From Deinococcus aquatilis DSM 23025 (lineage in GTDB: Bacteria > Deinococcota > Deinococci > Deinococcales > Deinococcaceae): a stretch of 64,000 nt of DNA. Location of the stretch: the NCBI RefSeq assembly GCF_000378445.1, contig NZ_KB899719.1, forward strand, positions 1 through 64,000, read 5' to 3'. Below are positions 30,282 through 39,731 of the stretch, one piece after another. Below the pieces are notes generated by a model. The model made no database searches, was not told the origin of the DNA, and was given only the letters and a program-made list of their open reading frames with translations. Each line of letters begins with the position of its first letter. Position 1 is the first letter of the stretch. Made by a program: the position numbers and the translations under genes.

Positions 30282-31076
30282 GTGACGGACACTGGTTCTG
30301 CCCGCCGTCCGGGGCGCACCCGCACGGGCGACACTGAACCCGTTCGCACGCTGGAACGCGGCCTGACTGTGCTGCGGGCGTTGGGGCAACACGGCCCCCT
30401 GACGCTGGGCGACGCGGCGCGGCACGCGGGCCTGAACGCCAGCACTGCCTACCGCCTGCTGCACACCTTGCAGGCGCAGGGATTCGCCCAGGAATCGGCG
30501 GGGCTGTGGCGGGTGGGCGTGCAGGCTTTTGCCACCGGACAGGCGTATCTGGGGGCAGGCGGCCTGATTCCGGCGGCGCGGGGTGAGATGCAGACCCTGG
30601 TGGCCGAACTGGGCGAAACGGTCAATCTGGCGGTGTTGCAAGCGCCTGACGTGGTGTACGTGCATCAGGAAGAGGGGCGCGGGCTGATGCGGATGTTTAC
30701 CCAGATCGGTGCGCGGGTGCCGCTGCACTGCACGGGCGCGGGCAAGGCGCTGCTGGCCTGGCAACCCGAAGATGTGGTGCGCCGCGCCGTGGCCGAGATG
30801 CCCTTTACGCCCTTTACGCCGCGTACTCTTACCAGTGCCGCCGCCTACCTTGCCGAACTGGAAGGCGTGCGCCGCGACGGTTACGCGCTGGACAACGAGG
30901 AAAGAGAACTGGGCGTGCGCTGCGTGGCTGTTCCGGTATCAGACGGTGGGGGTCAAGTGATCGCCGCCCTGAGCCTGTCTGCCCCAGCCAGCCGCCTGCC
31001 CGATGCACGTGTGCCCGAGCTGGCCGCCCGCCTGCAACGCGCCAGCAACAGCATTGGTACGGCGCTGGGGGGGTAG
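30282..31076 (+). CDS. IclR-family transcriptional regulator
   Basis: A 264-aa regulator: a winged HTH (about 22-80, RTLERGLTVLRALGQ and NASTAYRLLHTLQAQG) and a C-terminal effector domain (GARVPLHCTGAGKALLAW and an ELGVRCVAVPV segment) typical of IclR/AllR. It starts with GTG eight bases after aceB and is probably cotranscribed. Known relatives sense glyoxylate, allantoin metabolites or aromatic acids. Here glyoxylate control of aceB or purine genes is the natural guess, not shown by sequence. Confidence 0.9.
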   Translation: MTDTGSARRPGRTRTGDTEPVRTLERGLTVLRALGQHGPLTLGDAARHAGLNASTAYRLLHTLQAQGFAQESAGLWRVGVQAFATGQAYLGAGGLIPAARGEMQTLVAELGETVNLAVLQAPDVVYVHQEEGRGLMRMFTQIGARVPLHCTGAGKALLAWQPEDVVRRAVAEMPFTPFTPRTLTSAAAYLAELEGVRRDGYALDNEERELGVRCVAVPVSDGGGQVIAALSLSAPASRLPDARVPELAARLQRASNSIGTALGG

Positions 31077-31105
31077 AGAGGGCGCTCCTGCGGCATCCAC
31101 CACAT

Positions 31106-31147
31106 TTTTCCCACAACCCACCTCCCACAGCCCACGTCCTACACCCC
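31106..31147 (-). repeat. Heptad array with G-quadruplex potential
   Basis: Six units in perfect seven-base register on the plus strand: cap TTTTCCC (31106), then ACAACCC, ACCTCCC, ACAGCCC, ACGTCCT and ACACCCC (31141). On the minus strand 31110-31133 reads four GGG runs separated by four bases each, the canonical G-quadruplex pattern. It lies between the iclR-type gene and sodA, about 150 bases before the sodA start. Confidence 0.7.
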
Positions 31148-31298
31148 TACTAAGTGAGAATTTTCTTAAAGTACACCTTAGACTCTGCCTGCTGCCCGCC
31201 GCCCATCAGGCACGCGTAAGATGGGAAGCCAATGCCAGACCATCCCCGTACCGTGCGGGCGGTGTGACCTTCTGGCCCCACGAAAGGAGCAAGTTGAC

Positions 31299-31922
31299 AT
31301 GGCCTATACCCTTCCCCCCCTGCCTTACGCTTACGACGCCCTGGAGCCTTACATCGATGGACGCACCATGGAAATCCATCACACCAAGCACCACCAGACC
31401 TATATCGACAATGCGAACAAGGCGCTGGAAGGCACCGAGTTTGCCGACCTGCCCGCCGAAGAACTGATCACCAAGCTGGATCAGGTGCCCGCCGACAAGA
31501 AGAACGTGCTGCGCAACAACGCGGGCGGCCATGCCAACCACAGCCTGTTCTGGACGGTTCTGGGCGGAGGCGGCAGCGGCCAGCCCACCCCCGAGGTCGC
31601 GCAGGCCATCAACGACGCCTTCGGTTCCTTCGACGCCTTCAAGGAAAAGTTTGAAGACGCCGCCAAGACCCGCTTCGGCAGTGGCTGGGCCTGGCTGGTC
31701 GTGCAAAGCGGCAAGCTGGCCGTCGTGTCTACCGCCAATCAGGACAGCCCCCTGATGGGTGAAGCCGTCGCAGGCGTCAGCGGCACGCCGATCTTGGGTG
31801 TGGACGTGTGGGAACACGCCTATTACCTGAACTACCAGAACAAGCGCCCCGATTACCTCAAGGCGTTCTGGAACGTCGTGAACTGGGACGAAGTGGCCCG
31901 CCGTTACGCCGCTGCCCAGTAA
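31299..31922 (+). CDS. sodA: Superoxide dismutase (Mn type)
   Basis: Removes superoxide in the cytoplasm. The 207-aa protein has the Mn/Fe-SOD ligands in [19 protein letters not shown] and the signature DVWEHAYY. The GGGSG and GSGWAWLV segments favour the Mn enzyme, as in D. radiodurans. ATG 31299 is preceded by AAAGGAG at good distance; the longer frame from 31221 is rejected. It is monocistronic with a strong terminator. Confidence 0.97.
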   Translation: MAYTLPPLPYAYDALEPYIDGRTMEIHHTKHHQTYIDNANKALEGTEFADLPAEELITKLDQVPADKKNVLRNNAGGHANHSLFWTVLGGGGSGQPTPEVAQAINDAFGSFDAFKEKFEDAAKTRFGSGWAWLVVQSGKLAVVSTANQDSPLMGEAVAGVSGTPILGVDVWEHAYYLNYQNKRPDYLKAFWNVVNWDEVARRYAAAQ

Positions 31923-31949
31923 ACCACTGCCGTAACAAAGCAACACAGA

Positions 31950-31982
31950 GAGCCGCTCCTTTCAGGGGAGCGGCTCTTTTGT
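31950..31982 (+). terminator. Terminator of sodA
   Basis: A perfect 11-bp stem AGAGCCGCTCC (31950-31960) / GGAGCGGCTCT (31968-31978) followed by TTTT. Confidence 0.92.
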
Positions 31983-31992
31983 GTGTTTGGCT

Positions 31993-32502
31993 CTACTGTG
32001 CAGAGAGTTGGAGCGAGCTTCGCGCCATCAGCAGCGGCCCAGACCTGCTGCTCTGCCGCACTTCTACGACCTTGCTTCCCGGATCTCTGAGCCAGTAGGT
32101 ACGGCCACCCGCGTCACTGAGGTTCACGATGACCTGTACCCCTGCGGCGGGCTTCAGGCCCTGTGCTGGGCCGCTGGCGGTCACCTGTGTGCAGCGCTCT
32201 CGGGCGTCACAGGTGCGTGCAGTCTGCGGCGGTGCATTCCACACCCCGCCCGACGTGACCATATACACGCCGAGAACTTTCAGTTTGGGCAGTGGCTTTT
32301 GCGTGGTGTGCAACCGAACGCGCAGATTCAGGGTGCTCTGGGCCAGTTGCGGGGTGGCGTCCAGCTTGACGGTACGGCCCGACAGATTCAGGGCCGTGGG
32401 CGCACTCAGCAGGTCTCCTGCGCTGGGCACAGGAGGCGAGGCCAACCCACCGCACGCGACCAGCCCAGCGGCGGCACATAGCACCAGCAGCGCCCGCTTC
32501 AT
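31993..32502 (-). CDS. Putative lipoprotein of unknown function
   Basis: A 169-aa protein with a classic lipoprotein signal: MKRALLVLCAAAGLVACGG, lipobox LVAC with Cys17 as the lipidated residue. The mature part is mostly beta-type, with a CDARERC pair that could form a disulphide. No known family was recognised. It is convergent with sodA, and the sodA terminator may serve both strands. Confidence 0.75.
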   Translation of the reverse strand: MKRALLVLCAAAGLVACGGLASPPVPSAGDLLSAPTALNLSGRTVKLDATPQLAQSTLNLRVRLHTTQKPLPKLKVLGVYMVTSGGVWNAPPQTARTCDARERCTQVTASGPAQGLKPAAGVQVIVNLSDAGGRTYWLRDPGSKVVEVRQSSRSGPLLMARSSLQLSAQ

Positions 32503-32638
32503 GACCCTACCTTAGCGGAATCCGCCCACAATTGCCGCGAATTTGCACACCAAAAAGCGTTCGGTGGGTGGCACGTGGTACAGGAACAGTGACCCTGAAC
32601 ACGCCCTGTCCACAAGACGCTGCCCCAGAGAAGGGTGC

Positions 32639-34645
32639 TTACCACCCGATGTCGGGAGCGGTCACCACTCTGTCGGCGGGCTGATCGGTAAACAGCGTGT
32701 AGGTAAAGGTATAGGTGCCCGGAATCACACGGGTCAGGACCAGGGTGTCGCCCTCCACGCGGGGATTTACGTTGGCGAGGCTCGGCCCCTGTACGGCCAC
32801 TGGGCCGCGTACGGCAGGCGTGCCGCTTCCGGTGGGCAACGGATCACCGATTCGCACGTTTTCCAGCGTGCTGTCTACGGTCAGGACCAGCGTGACCGTA
32901 TAGCCCGCCGCTCCGCCGGTGCTGCTGCCCGTACTGCTGCTCTGGGCGCTGGCCTCCACCGTTTTGGCGAGGCTGGCCCGTGCGCCGCCCTGCACGTTGC
33001 GGGTCACGTTCGCGCCGCCGGGATTGCGGACACGGGCCACGCCCGTCGTCCTCAGGTCAATCGGGTCAAGGATCGCCTCGGCGGTATCGCTGCGGCACAC
33101 GCGCACGGGGGCTTTCAGGCGCAGGGGCTGTCCGGCGCTGAAATCTCCGGGCAATTCCAGCGGATAGTCACTCGTCCAGCCTGTGGGCAGGTTCAGTTTC
33201 AGGCGGGCGGGCAGGCGATAAGGGAAGTCGGTTTTGGCCGTGGCCGTCAGTTGGGTCACGTCGCAGGCGTTCAGGATATCGGGCGCGGTGACCAGCGTAA
33301 CTTCCGCCTTGACGTTGTATTCGATGGTCACGCGGCCCGTGCTGCCGTCCACCACGCGTCCGGCCAGCGGCGGCGTCACGGTGCTGCCCGGAATGGCCGT
33401 GGGTTTGACCGGATAGTCGCCGGGGGCCAATGGCACGGTATTGGGCGTAGTCAGCGTGCGGCCCGCCACCTCGAAGGGAATCCCGTTGAGCGGAATGCGC
33501 TGGCTGCCGTAGATGGCGACGGCGTCTACCGCCAGTTGTCCCTCGGGTGGGCGGGCCACGAAGCGCAGTTTGTTGTAACCGGGCTGATAGCGGATTTCGG
33601 TCGGAGAGACCACGTTGCCCGTGCCTTCCAGAATGGTGGAACTGACAGGCACGTAACCGGGCGGCAACTGCGGGCGCACGGTGCTGTCTCCGATCTGCAC
33701 GTAGCTCGCGCCGGGAATGGGGCGGCCCTGCGGATCGACCACGTCCACCAGAAGTTGGTTGGCGATTTTGATGTTTGCGGGCGGCGTGAATCCGCCTACC
33801 CGCGCCGTGATAGGCTGGTCGTTGAGGCGGAAGGAATAGCGGATGGCATTGGAATACTGCTTGGTGGTGGGCAGCACCCGGATAAACACCTGCCACTCTC
33901 CCACCTGATCCGCCGTCACATTAAACTTTTCGGTCACGGTTTTGCCGTTCTCGCTGCTGGTCATGTTCACGCGGCGGCCACCGGGCAGGATGACCCACGT
34001 TTCGGCTTCCTTGGCTCCGTCCACGTCATAGTTCAGAATGCCGACCGTCTTGCCGACCCAGTCGGGCGTGACGGTCAGGCGGGCGGCCAGCAGAGGCGTC
34101 TGCTCGGTGTCGCGGGCGTTGACGCTGAAGTCGCTGGTTTCCAGGGCGAACGGAGCCGCAGTTCGCAGAGCAAACGAGTTTTTGCCGTCGCCCCGGCTGG
34201 TCACTTTCAGGGTGTAGGTGCCTGCCGCGAGACCGCCCGCATAGAGGCTGTCCCACGTATGCTCGCGGTTCATGCCGTAACGCCGCTCAGTGACCAGTCC
34301 ACCCGGCCCGCTGAGGCTGAACACGCCCTCGAACACGTCGGTTCGCTTGTACAGTTCATCGCCGAAATAGCCCGCGCCGCGCCGTCCGTCCACATAGTCG
34401 GCCAGATTGAAGGTGGGCGAATAGACTTCCAGCCCCAGCGGTTTGCCCGCATCCTGCGCCGACACCCGGATGATGTAGGTTTCCTGCGCCTGCGGCCACT
34501 TTTCACCCACCGATACGAGGGGCAGAATGCCGCCTGTTTGGGCCAAGGCGGGGCCGCCTGCCAGCACAGCAATCGAGAGGAAAACGGTAGCGAGCGCGGC
34601 GCGGCGCAGCGCTGGACGGTGCGAGGAGTCAGGCAAGGTATTCAC
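32639..34645 (-). CDS. Large secreted beta-rich protein
   Basis: A 668-aa exported protein with a signal peptide (about 1-36, ending GPALA-QT). The mature part is built of beta-sandwich-like segments. Residues 40-270 read like pre-peptidase or carbohydrate-binding modules ([29 protein letters not shown]), and the C-terminal 150 residues ([25 protein letters not shown]) resemble a DUF11-type repeat of surface proteins. No catalytic motif is seen. It is probably a cell-envelope or S-layer-associated protein. It is divergent from alr. Confidence 0.75.
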   Translation of the reverse strand: MNTLPDSSHRPALRRAALATVFLSIAVLAGGPALAQTGGILPLVSVGEKWPQAQETYIIRVSAQDAGKPLGLEVYSPTFNLADYVDGRRGAGYFGDELYKRTDVFEGVFSLSGPGGLVTERRYGMNREHTWDSLYAGGLAAGTYTLKVTSRGDGKNSFALRTAAPFALETSDFSVNARDTEQTPLLAARLTVTPDWVGKTVGILNYDVDGAKEAETWVILPGGRRVNMTSSENGKTVTEKFNVTADQVGEWQVFIRVLPTTKQYSNAIRYSFRLNDQPITARVGGFTPPANIKIANQLLVDVVDPQGRPIPGASYVQIGDSTVRPQLPPGYVPVSSTILEGTGNVVSPTEIRYQPGYNKLRFVARPPEGQLAVDAVAIYGSQRIPLNGIPFEVAGRTLTTPNTVPLAPGDYPVKPTAIPGSTVTPPLAGRVVDGSTGRVTIEYNVKAEVTLVTAPDILNACDVTQLTATAKTDFPYRLPARLKLNLPTGWTSDYPLELPGDFSAGQPLRLKAPVRVCRSDTAEAILDPIDLRTTGVARVRNPGGANVTRNVQGGARASLAKTVEASAQSSSTGSSTGGAAGYTVTLVLTVDSTLENVRIGDPLPTGSGTPAVRGPVAVQGPSLANVNPRVEGDTLVLTRVIPGTYTFTYTLFTDQPADRVVTAPDIGW

Positions 34646-34747
34646 TGCCGGAAATCATACAGCGGTCAGCAAGTCAACCGGACGGGGAGGCATGAGAACT
34701 GCGGGCGGGACTGACGCAATCGGTGCCGAAGCCGCTACCATAGGCGG

Positions 34748-35806
34748 GTGCTTGCGCGTGCTGTGGCCCACATTTCCGTCTCTGCCTTATCGGGCAACCT
34801 GAGCGCCCTAAGTGCGCGGGCGGGCGTGCCGCTGCTGCTGCCAGTCAAGGCCGATGCCTATGGGCACGGGCTGGAGTTGGTGGCGCGGGTGGCCGCCCAG
34901 CATCCTGGCGTGTGGGGCATGGCTGTAGCCTTGCCGCGAGAGGCCGCGCACCTGGCGGCCCTGAACACCGGGAAACCCATCCTTCTGCTCACGCCTCCCA
35001 CGCCCGAAGAGGTGGGGCCGCTGGCCGATCTGGAGGTGCGCCTGCCCGTGGCTTCCTTGGCCGAGGCCGACGCCCTGCCTGCCCATGCCCGCGCCCACCT
35101 GAAGGTGGATACCGGCATGAACCGCCTTGGGGCGCGGCCCGAAGAAGCGGTGGCAATTGGGCAGCGCCTGGCTGAACGTGGCCTGCTGGAAGGCGCATAC
35201 ACCCACTTTGCCAGCGCCGACGAACCGGACCTGAGCTTTGCCCATACGCAGTTAGAGCGGTTCCGGGGTGTGTTGGCAGAGCTGCCGCCCCTGCTGGCTC
35301 ATGCGTCCAACGGCGGCGGCATCCTGAGCCTGGGCCACCTGCCGGGCATGGGGCTGGCGCGGCCCGGACTGGCAAGCTACGGCTTTGCGCCCCCGCACCT
35401 GCGCCGGGTGGTGCCCCTGACCCCCGTGATGACCCTGCGTGCCCGCATTACCCACCTCCACACGGCCTACCCCGGCGAAAGCGTGAGCTACGGCGGGCTG
35501 TGGTACGCCCAGCAGGAAACACGCGTGGCAACCGTGGGCATGGGCTACGCCGACGGCTACCCGCGCAACGCGACCCTCAAGGCGTCGGTGGTGGTGGCGG
35601 GCCAGCGCCGCCCCACGCTGGGCCGCATCTGCATGGATCAGATGATGGTCGATGTGACCGGGCTTGAGGTCGAGGTCGGAGACTGGGTGCAACTCTGGGG
35701 GCCGGACGACCTCACCGTGACCGATGTAGCCGGATGGGGCGACACGATCGAATACGAGGTACTGACGGGCCTGGGGGCGCGGGTAGAGCGGGTCTGGGCA
35801 GAATAG
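34748..35806 (+). CDS. alr: Alanine racemase
   Basis: A PLP enzyme supplying D-alanine for peptidoglycan (352 aa). The PLP lysine is K34 in PVKADAYGHG, and the catalytic Tyr is in GMGYADGYPR. HLKVDTGMNRLG and GRICMDQMMVDV complete the family pattern. The GTG at 34748 has no SD, but TACCAT (34736-34741) lies six bases upstream, so a leaderless transcript is likely. It ends one base before fni on the opposite strand. Confidence 0.96.
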   Translation: MLARAVAHISVSALSGNLSALSARAGVPLLLPVKADAYGHGLELVARVAAQHPGVWGMAVALPREAAHLAALNTGKPILLLTPPTPEEVGPLADLEVRLPVASLAEADALPAHARAHLKVDTGMNRLGARPEEAVAIGQRLAERGLLEGAYTHFASADEPDLSFAHTQLERFRGVLAELPPLLAHASNGGGILSLGHLPGMGLARPGLASYGFAPPHLRRVVPLTPVMTLRARITHLHTAYPGESVSYGGLWYAQQETRVATVGMGYADGYPRNATLKASVVVAGQRRPTLGRICMDQMMVDVTGLEVEVGDWVQLWGPDDLTVTDVAGWGDTIEYEVLTGLGARVERVWAE

Positions 35807-35807
35807 A

Positions 35808-36869
35808 TCACGGTCCCTGTCCGGCCTGGGCCGCCGCCACACTTTCAAATCCACCCACAAAGAGGGCCACCCGTAATTCGTGGATAAACTGCCTCAGCCA
35901 GCTTTCCACCGCGTCTGCGCTCTCCAGGGCAGGCTCCAGCAGGGGGCGGGCCACAGCGACGGCGCTTGCCCCCAGGCTCAGGGCGCGGGCAGCGTCCAGA
36001 CCGGTACGGATGCCGCCCGAGGCAATCAGCGGCGTGTGAGGCACAGTGCGGCAGGCCTCCCGAATGGCCTGCGCGGTCGGAATGCCAAGTTCGCACAGGT
36101 CGGGTGTGATGACCCGCCCATGATGCACGAGCTGTTCTACCCGTGCCCAGCTTGTGCCGCCCGCGCCCGCCACGTCAAAGGCGGCGAAGCCTGCGTCTGC
36201 CACCGCCCGCAGTGTGCCTGCGTCCAGCCCGTGTCCCACTTCTTTCAGCACCACCGGAAAATCCAGTTCCGGCACGAGTTTGCTCAACCTGGCTGCCATG
36301 CCTGCCCAGCCCGTGTCGCCGCCCGCCTGCAGCGCTTCCTGAAGAGGATTGACGTGAATCGCCAGTGCATCGGCCCCCACCGCCTGCACAGCGCGGGCAG
36401 CCTCGGCGGGGCCATACGCGCCTCTGGTCGGAGTGGGCAAAAACTGCGCGGCTCCCAGATTGCCGATCAGGAGAATATCGGGAGCCACGCCGCGCACCTG
36501 AAAACTGGCCGCCGCCGCCGGATTTTCCAGCATCACCCGCTGTGATCCCAGCATCATGCCCACGCCGAGGCGTTGCGCCGCCACCGCCAGATTCCGGTTG
36601 ATGCGTGCGGCCCGCTGTGCCCCACCTGTCATCGCGCCGATCAATACAGGGGCCGTGAGGCGGCGGCCCAGCAGCGTGGTCTGCAACTGCACGTCGTCCA
36701 GATTCAGTTCCGGCAGAGCGCGGTAAGGCCACGCCACCTGTTCCAGACCAGTGGTCACGCCTGCATATTGGCTTTCCGGCTGCAAACAGGCCTCGATATG
36801 ACGCAGTTTGCGCTCCTGAATCCCTGCCGATTCTGCCTGCTCTCTGTTGTCGCCGACGCCGTTGCTCAC
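35808..36869 (-). CDS. fni: Isopentenyl-diphosphate delta-isomerase, type 2
   Basis: An FMN-dependent isomerase of IPP and DMAPP for isoprenoids and carotenoids (353 aa). The TIM-barrel motifs are PVLIGAMTGGA, LGVGMMLGSQR, LAIHVNPLQE, PVVLKEVGHG and the C-terminal SGGIRTGLDAARAL phosphate-binding loop. The GTG start has TAGGCT six bases upstream (36876-36881), matching the leaderless pattern; a GGAGG farther upstream is poorly spaced. It is convergent with alr. Confidence 0.95.
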   Translation of the reverse strand: MSNGVGDNREQAESAGIQERKLRHIEACLQPESQYAGVTTGLEQVAWPYRALPELNLDDVQLQTTLLGRRLTAPVLIGAMTGGAQRAARINRNLAVAAQRLGVGMMLGSQRVMLENPAAAASFQVRGVAPDILLIGNLGAAQFLPTPTRGAYGPAEAARAVQAVGADALAIHVNPLQEALQAGGDTGWAGMAARLSKLVPELDFPVVLKEVGHGLDAGTLRAVADAGFAAFDVAGAGGTSWARVEQLVHHGRVITPDLCELGIPTAQAIREACRTVPHTPLIASGGIRTGLDAARALSLGASAVAVARPLLEPALESADAVESWLRQFIHELRVALFVGGFESVAAAQAGQGP

Positions 36870-36958
36870 GGCCCCAGCCTACCCTCCTGTGCCGCTCGGG
36901 GAGGTGGGATTGCCTGCTGTCCATCAAGGTTGAATCAAGGGCCGGTGTACACGGGGTG

Positions 36959-36987
36959 TTGACAGTTCGCAAAACCCGCGCTACTAT
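36959..36987 (+). promoter_or_regulatory. Consensus promoter of initiator tRNA
   Basis: TTGACA (36959-36964), 17-base spacer, TACTAT (36982-36987): the same hexamers and spacing as the tRNA-tuf promoter. An 80-base leader precedes the tRNA and would need processing. Confidence 0.88.
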
Positions 36988-37075
36988 TCCTAAGCGCCGG
37001 AAGAAACACCGTCCGGCACGGTGAAAAGAAACCAAAGCACAGTCTGTGTGTGAGGTGGAATGACACCAAGGTTGA

Positions 37076-37152
<77 letters not shown>

Positions 37153-37172
37153 AAGCAGTAAGAACGAACACT

Positions 37173-37195
37173 CCCCACCGAAAGGTGGGGGTTTT
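37173..37195 (+). terminator. Terminator of tRNA-fMet
   Basis: Stem CCCCACC / GGTGGGG with a GAAA tetraloop followed by GTTTTC, 20 bases after the tRNA. Confidence 0.85.
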
Positions 37196-37291
37196 CGTAT
37201 GGTGTCGTCTGAGCTGTTCGCCGCCTGAGACTTTAGGCCTTCGTCCGTGCACCCAGCCTTCAGGTCATGTCAGCTCATCAGCTTTTACCCT

Positions 37292-37681
37292 TCAGCGCAT
37301 CTGATCGCGTACTGCCGCCAACATTTCTTCAAATTCATCCTGAAAGTCGTCTTCCAGTTGCTCATCACGGATCAGCTCGTCCTGAAGCGTGGTGCTCTGC
37401 TCGCGGGTCCAGCGCACACGGGCATTGCGGGCAGTGCTCACATTGCCCTTGCCTGCAATAAACCGTGCCGCGTGCCGAACCGCCTCGCGGGGGTCTTCGG
37501 TGGGCGCGATCACGCTGAGGTTCCGCAGGCCACTGCGGTCATTGACCAGCGAACAGACCACTTCTACGCGCTGGCCTTTGCGGGCCAGAAAGACCTGATC
37601 CACGCGCCACATACTCGTGGCCCGAATCGGTTCCGGTACGGCGCGGGTACCAGCACGGCCATTGGAGCGGCGGCGGGCCAT
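37292..37681 (-). CDS. Hypothetical protein with acidic C-terminus
   Basis: A 129-aa soluble protein starting MARRRSNGRAG at 37681, one base after the buk stop, so probably in the same operon. The basic N-terminus (about 1-20) leads to a compact core (SMWRVDQVFLARKGQRVEVVC, VIAPTEDPREAVRHAARFIAG). The tail is strongly acidic (DEQLEDDFQDEFEEM). I do not recognise the family. The bipolar charge could suit nucleic-acid or protein contacts. Confidence 0.7.
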   Translation of the reverse strand: MARRRSNGRAGTRAVPEPIRATSMWRVDQVFLARKGQRVEVVCSLVNDRSGLRNLSVIAPTEDPREAVRHAARFIAGKGNVSTARNARVRWTREQSTTLQDELIRDEQLEDDFQDEFEEMLAAVRDQMR

Positions 37682-37682
37682 G

Positions 37683-38831
37683 CTAGGCGGTCTCGCCGGG
37701 CCGTAAGGGAGAGGTGGTGACAGAAGTGGCACCCGCCGGAGCCGCAACCGGGCCGATAGTCGGGGAGGCAGGCGGCCACTGGCGCACCTGTTCCAGCCCC
37801 AGCAGCACGCGGCCCACGCCCTCGGCCAGGGCTTCGAGTTCCAGTTCTCCCGGCACCACGATCACAGGCGCGATCCAGGCCACACGGCGCTCTATCCGGT
37901 CAACAAGGCCGTCCCAGCGGGCAATGCCGCCTGTGAGGGCGATGGCATGGGGGCGGCCCGGCAGCGCGGCGCACTGTTCGCCAATCGCCTTGCATGCCTG
38001 CTGTACGAAGGCGGCGGTCGCGGCCTGCACCGCTGGATCGCTCAGCTCACGGGCCTCCAAATCCTTCAGGTTGGCACTCCCGGTCAGGGCGCGGAATCCA
38101 CCTTCTCCAGCCAGAAGGCGCAGGGTCGCGGCCTCCCCGTGTTTGCGGACCAGTTTCAGCAGGGCACGGGGAGGCAGAGGCCCGCCCTGCATGGCTCCCA
38201 TTGGGCCACCATCGGGGCCAGTGCCGGTCGTGTCGATGGCGCGGCCCCCGTCGAAGGCCGTGACGCTGGTGGTCGCGCCCAGATGGGCCACCACGACCCT
38301 CGCGTCGCCCAGCCGTTTCCCGACCTCATGTGCGGCGCGGCGGGCCACCACGCGGGCATTCAGGGTATGAAAGCGCGTGGCCCGCATCACGCCCTGCACG
38401 CCGGTTGCGCGGGCTTCGGGCAGCAGCTCATCCACGCTCTGGGGGTCGACGATATAGGCCGGAACACCCCATGCCTCGGCCAGGGCCAGCGCCAGTGGGC
38501 CACCAAAATTGGCTGGCTCCGAGGCCCCCTCGCCTTGCAACGCATAGTCGGCCAACTCTGGCGTGACGCGGTAGGTTCCGGCAGGCACACGCCCAATCAG
38601 GCCCCCACGCCCCACCACGGCGTCCGGTGCGGGCCAATCGGCGGTCAGGGTGCGAATCTGAGTTTTCAGGTCGGCCAGTTGTTCGGTGCTGGGCGGCCCA
38701 GTCAGCGGCAATTCGGCCCGCTCCAGTGTGACCCGGAGCTGCCCCGGCAGGGCAGGATTTAAGCTAGGTTCGACCCTTGCACACGCCAATTTCACGCTGC
38801 TAGACCCCGGATTGATCACGTGCGCGATCAT
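37683..38831 (-). CDS. buk: Butyrate kinase (acetate kinase family)
   Basis: A 382-aa ASKHA-fold acyl kinase making or using butyryl-phosphate or branched acyl-phosphates. Motifs: MIAHVINPGSSSVKLA at the N-terminus (phosphate loop), VVGRGGLIGRVPAGTY, VVAHLGATTSV and IALTGGIARWDGLVDRI near the C-terminus. The start at 38831 fits the family; the longer frame upstream adds unrelated sequence. A Pro/Ala-rich tail of about 25 residues is unusual. Confidence 0.9.
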   Translation of the reverse strand: MIAHVINPGSSSVKLACARVEPSLNPALPGQLRVTLERAELPLTGPPSTEQLADLKTQIRTLTADWPAPDAVVGRGGLIGRVPAGTYRVTPELADYALQGEGASEPANFGGPLALALAEAWGVPAYIVDPQSVDELLPEARATGVQGVMRATRFHTLNARVVARRAAHEVGKRLGDARVVVAHLGATTSVTAFDGGRAIDTTGTGPDGGPMGAMQGGPLPPRALLKLVRKHGEAATLRLLAGEGGFRALTGSANLKDLEARELSDPAVQAATAAFVQQACKAIGEQCAALPGRPHAIALTGGIARWDGLVDRIERRVAWIAPVIVVPGELELEALAEGVGRVLLGLEQVRQWPPASPTIGPVAAPAGATSVTTSPLRPGETA

Positions 38832-39020
38832 AAACGCCACAGCGTAGCATCCCCGCCGCCTGTTTGTGCTGTTCTTTGTTGCTGAGATCAGGCCCTTGTG
38901 CGGCAACCGACCCAAACACAATGCTGGAATGGTGTTCGATCTGGCCTGCGCAGCCGCCCACAGACCCAAGACCCACGCTCACCCACCGTCCCGGTCATCT
39001 GGGCTGCCTGCCAGATACAG

Positions 39021-39057
39021 GGCGGGGGCCAGAACTGGTGTCGTTCTGGCCCCCGCC
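39021..39057. repeat. Strong 15-bp hairpin downstream of hpf
   Basis: Perfect arms 39021-39035 (GGCGGGGGCCAGAAC) and 39043-39057 with a seven-base loop, about 20 bases past the hpf stop. There is no T-run on either side. It may stabilise the hpf 3' end or act as a weak terminator. Confidence 0.6.
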
Positions 39058-39077
39058 CGGCTTGACCGGTTTGGAAT

Positions 39078-39641
39078 TCAGTTAGGTTCGATCAGTCCGA
39101 AGTGTCCGTCGTGGCGGCGGTAGACCACGTTGCAGCTCCCAGAGGTCATGTTGTTGAACACATAGAAATCATGTCCGAGGGCTTCCATCTGCGCCACTGC
39201 GTCCTCGGCGCTCATGGGGCGCATATCGAACTTCTTCTGGCGAACGATTTCGGGTCTGAATTCGCTGACATCGTCCAGTCCTGCGGCCACATCCGCTTCG
39301 GCCAGGCCGGGTTCGGGGGCAGGGATGGCGTCGGTGCGGTGCTTCAGAAAGCGGGTCTTGAATTTGCGAAGCTGGCGCTCCAGTACGTCGCTGGCCTTGT
39401 CGATGGCAGCATACATATCGGCGTGGTGCTCTTCGGCCCGAATGATTCCATGCGGCACGTTCAGCTGCACTTCAACCCGGTTGCGCCGTCCTGAATCCCG
39501 TACTTCCCTGACCGTCAATGTCACGCGTGCGTCTGTAATCTGGTCGCTGTAGCGATCCAGTCGCGTGAGTTTTTCTTCGACGTAATCGCGCATGGCATCG
39601 GTTACTTCGACGTTTCGGCCAGACAGCTTGTAGATGTGCAC
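39078..39641 (-). CDS. hpf: Long-form ribosome hibernation promoting factor
   Basis: Drives 100S ribosome dimers in starvation. The N-terminal S30AE/YfiA domain (about 1-100, IYKLSGRNVEVTDAMRDYVEEKL, then RVEVQLNVPHGIIRAEEHHADMYAAIDKA) is joined by a linker to the C-terminal domain of the long form (VRQKKFDMRPMSAEDAVAQMEALGHDFYVFNN). I prefer GTG 39641, giving a conventional N-terminus with AGGAG about ten bases upstream. GTG 39650 would leave almost no spacing to that SD. It has a 60-base structured leader and a promoter at 39702-39731. Confidence 0.94.
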   Translation of the reverse strand: MHIYKLSGRNVEVTDAMRDYVEEKLTRLDRYSDQITDARVTLTVREVRDSGRRNRVEVQLNVPHGIIRAEEHHADMYAAIDKASDVLERQLRKFKTRFLKHRTDAIPAPEPGLAEADVAAGLDDVSEFRPEIVRQKKFDMRPMSAEDAVAQMEALGHDFYVFNNMTSGSCNVVYRRHDGHFGLIEPN

Positions 39642-39701
39642 GGCTTTCACTCTCCTGTGTCCCGGCAGGGGCGGTAGGTCTTACGGTCTTGCCGGGAGTT
39701 C

Positions 39702-39731
39702 ACTCTATGCGCCCGGTCAGCCCCTTGTCAG
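39702..39731 (-). promoter_or_regulatory. Promoter of hpf with hairpin leader
   Basis: On the minus strand CTGACA (39726-39731), 18-base spacer, TAGAGT (39702-39707). Downstream, CCCGGCA/TGCCGGG (about 39661-39697) forms a leader hairpin just before the SD. Confidence 0.55.

Noticed and set aside
32543..34714. A 723-codon plus-strand frame opposite the secreted beta-rich protein
   Set aside because: Antisense shadow. The minus-strand frame has a signal peptide and coherent beta modules, and the plus frame has neither.
39021..39057. Calling the 15-bp hairpin after hpf a true intrinsic terminator
   Set aside because: No T-tract follows on the minus strand, so only a hairpin is reported.
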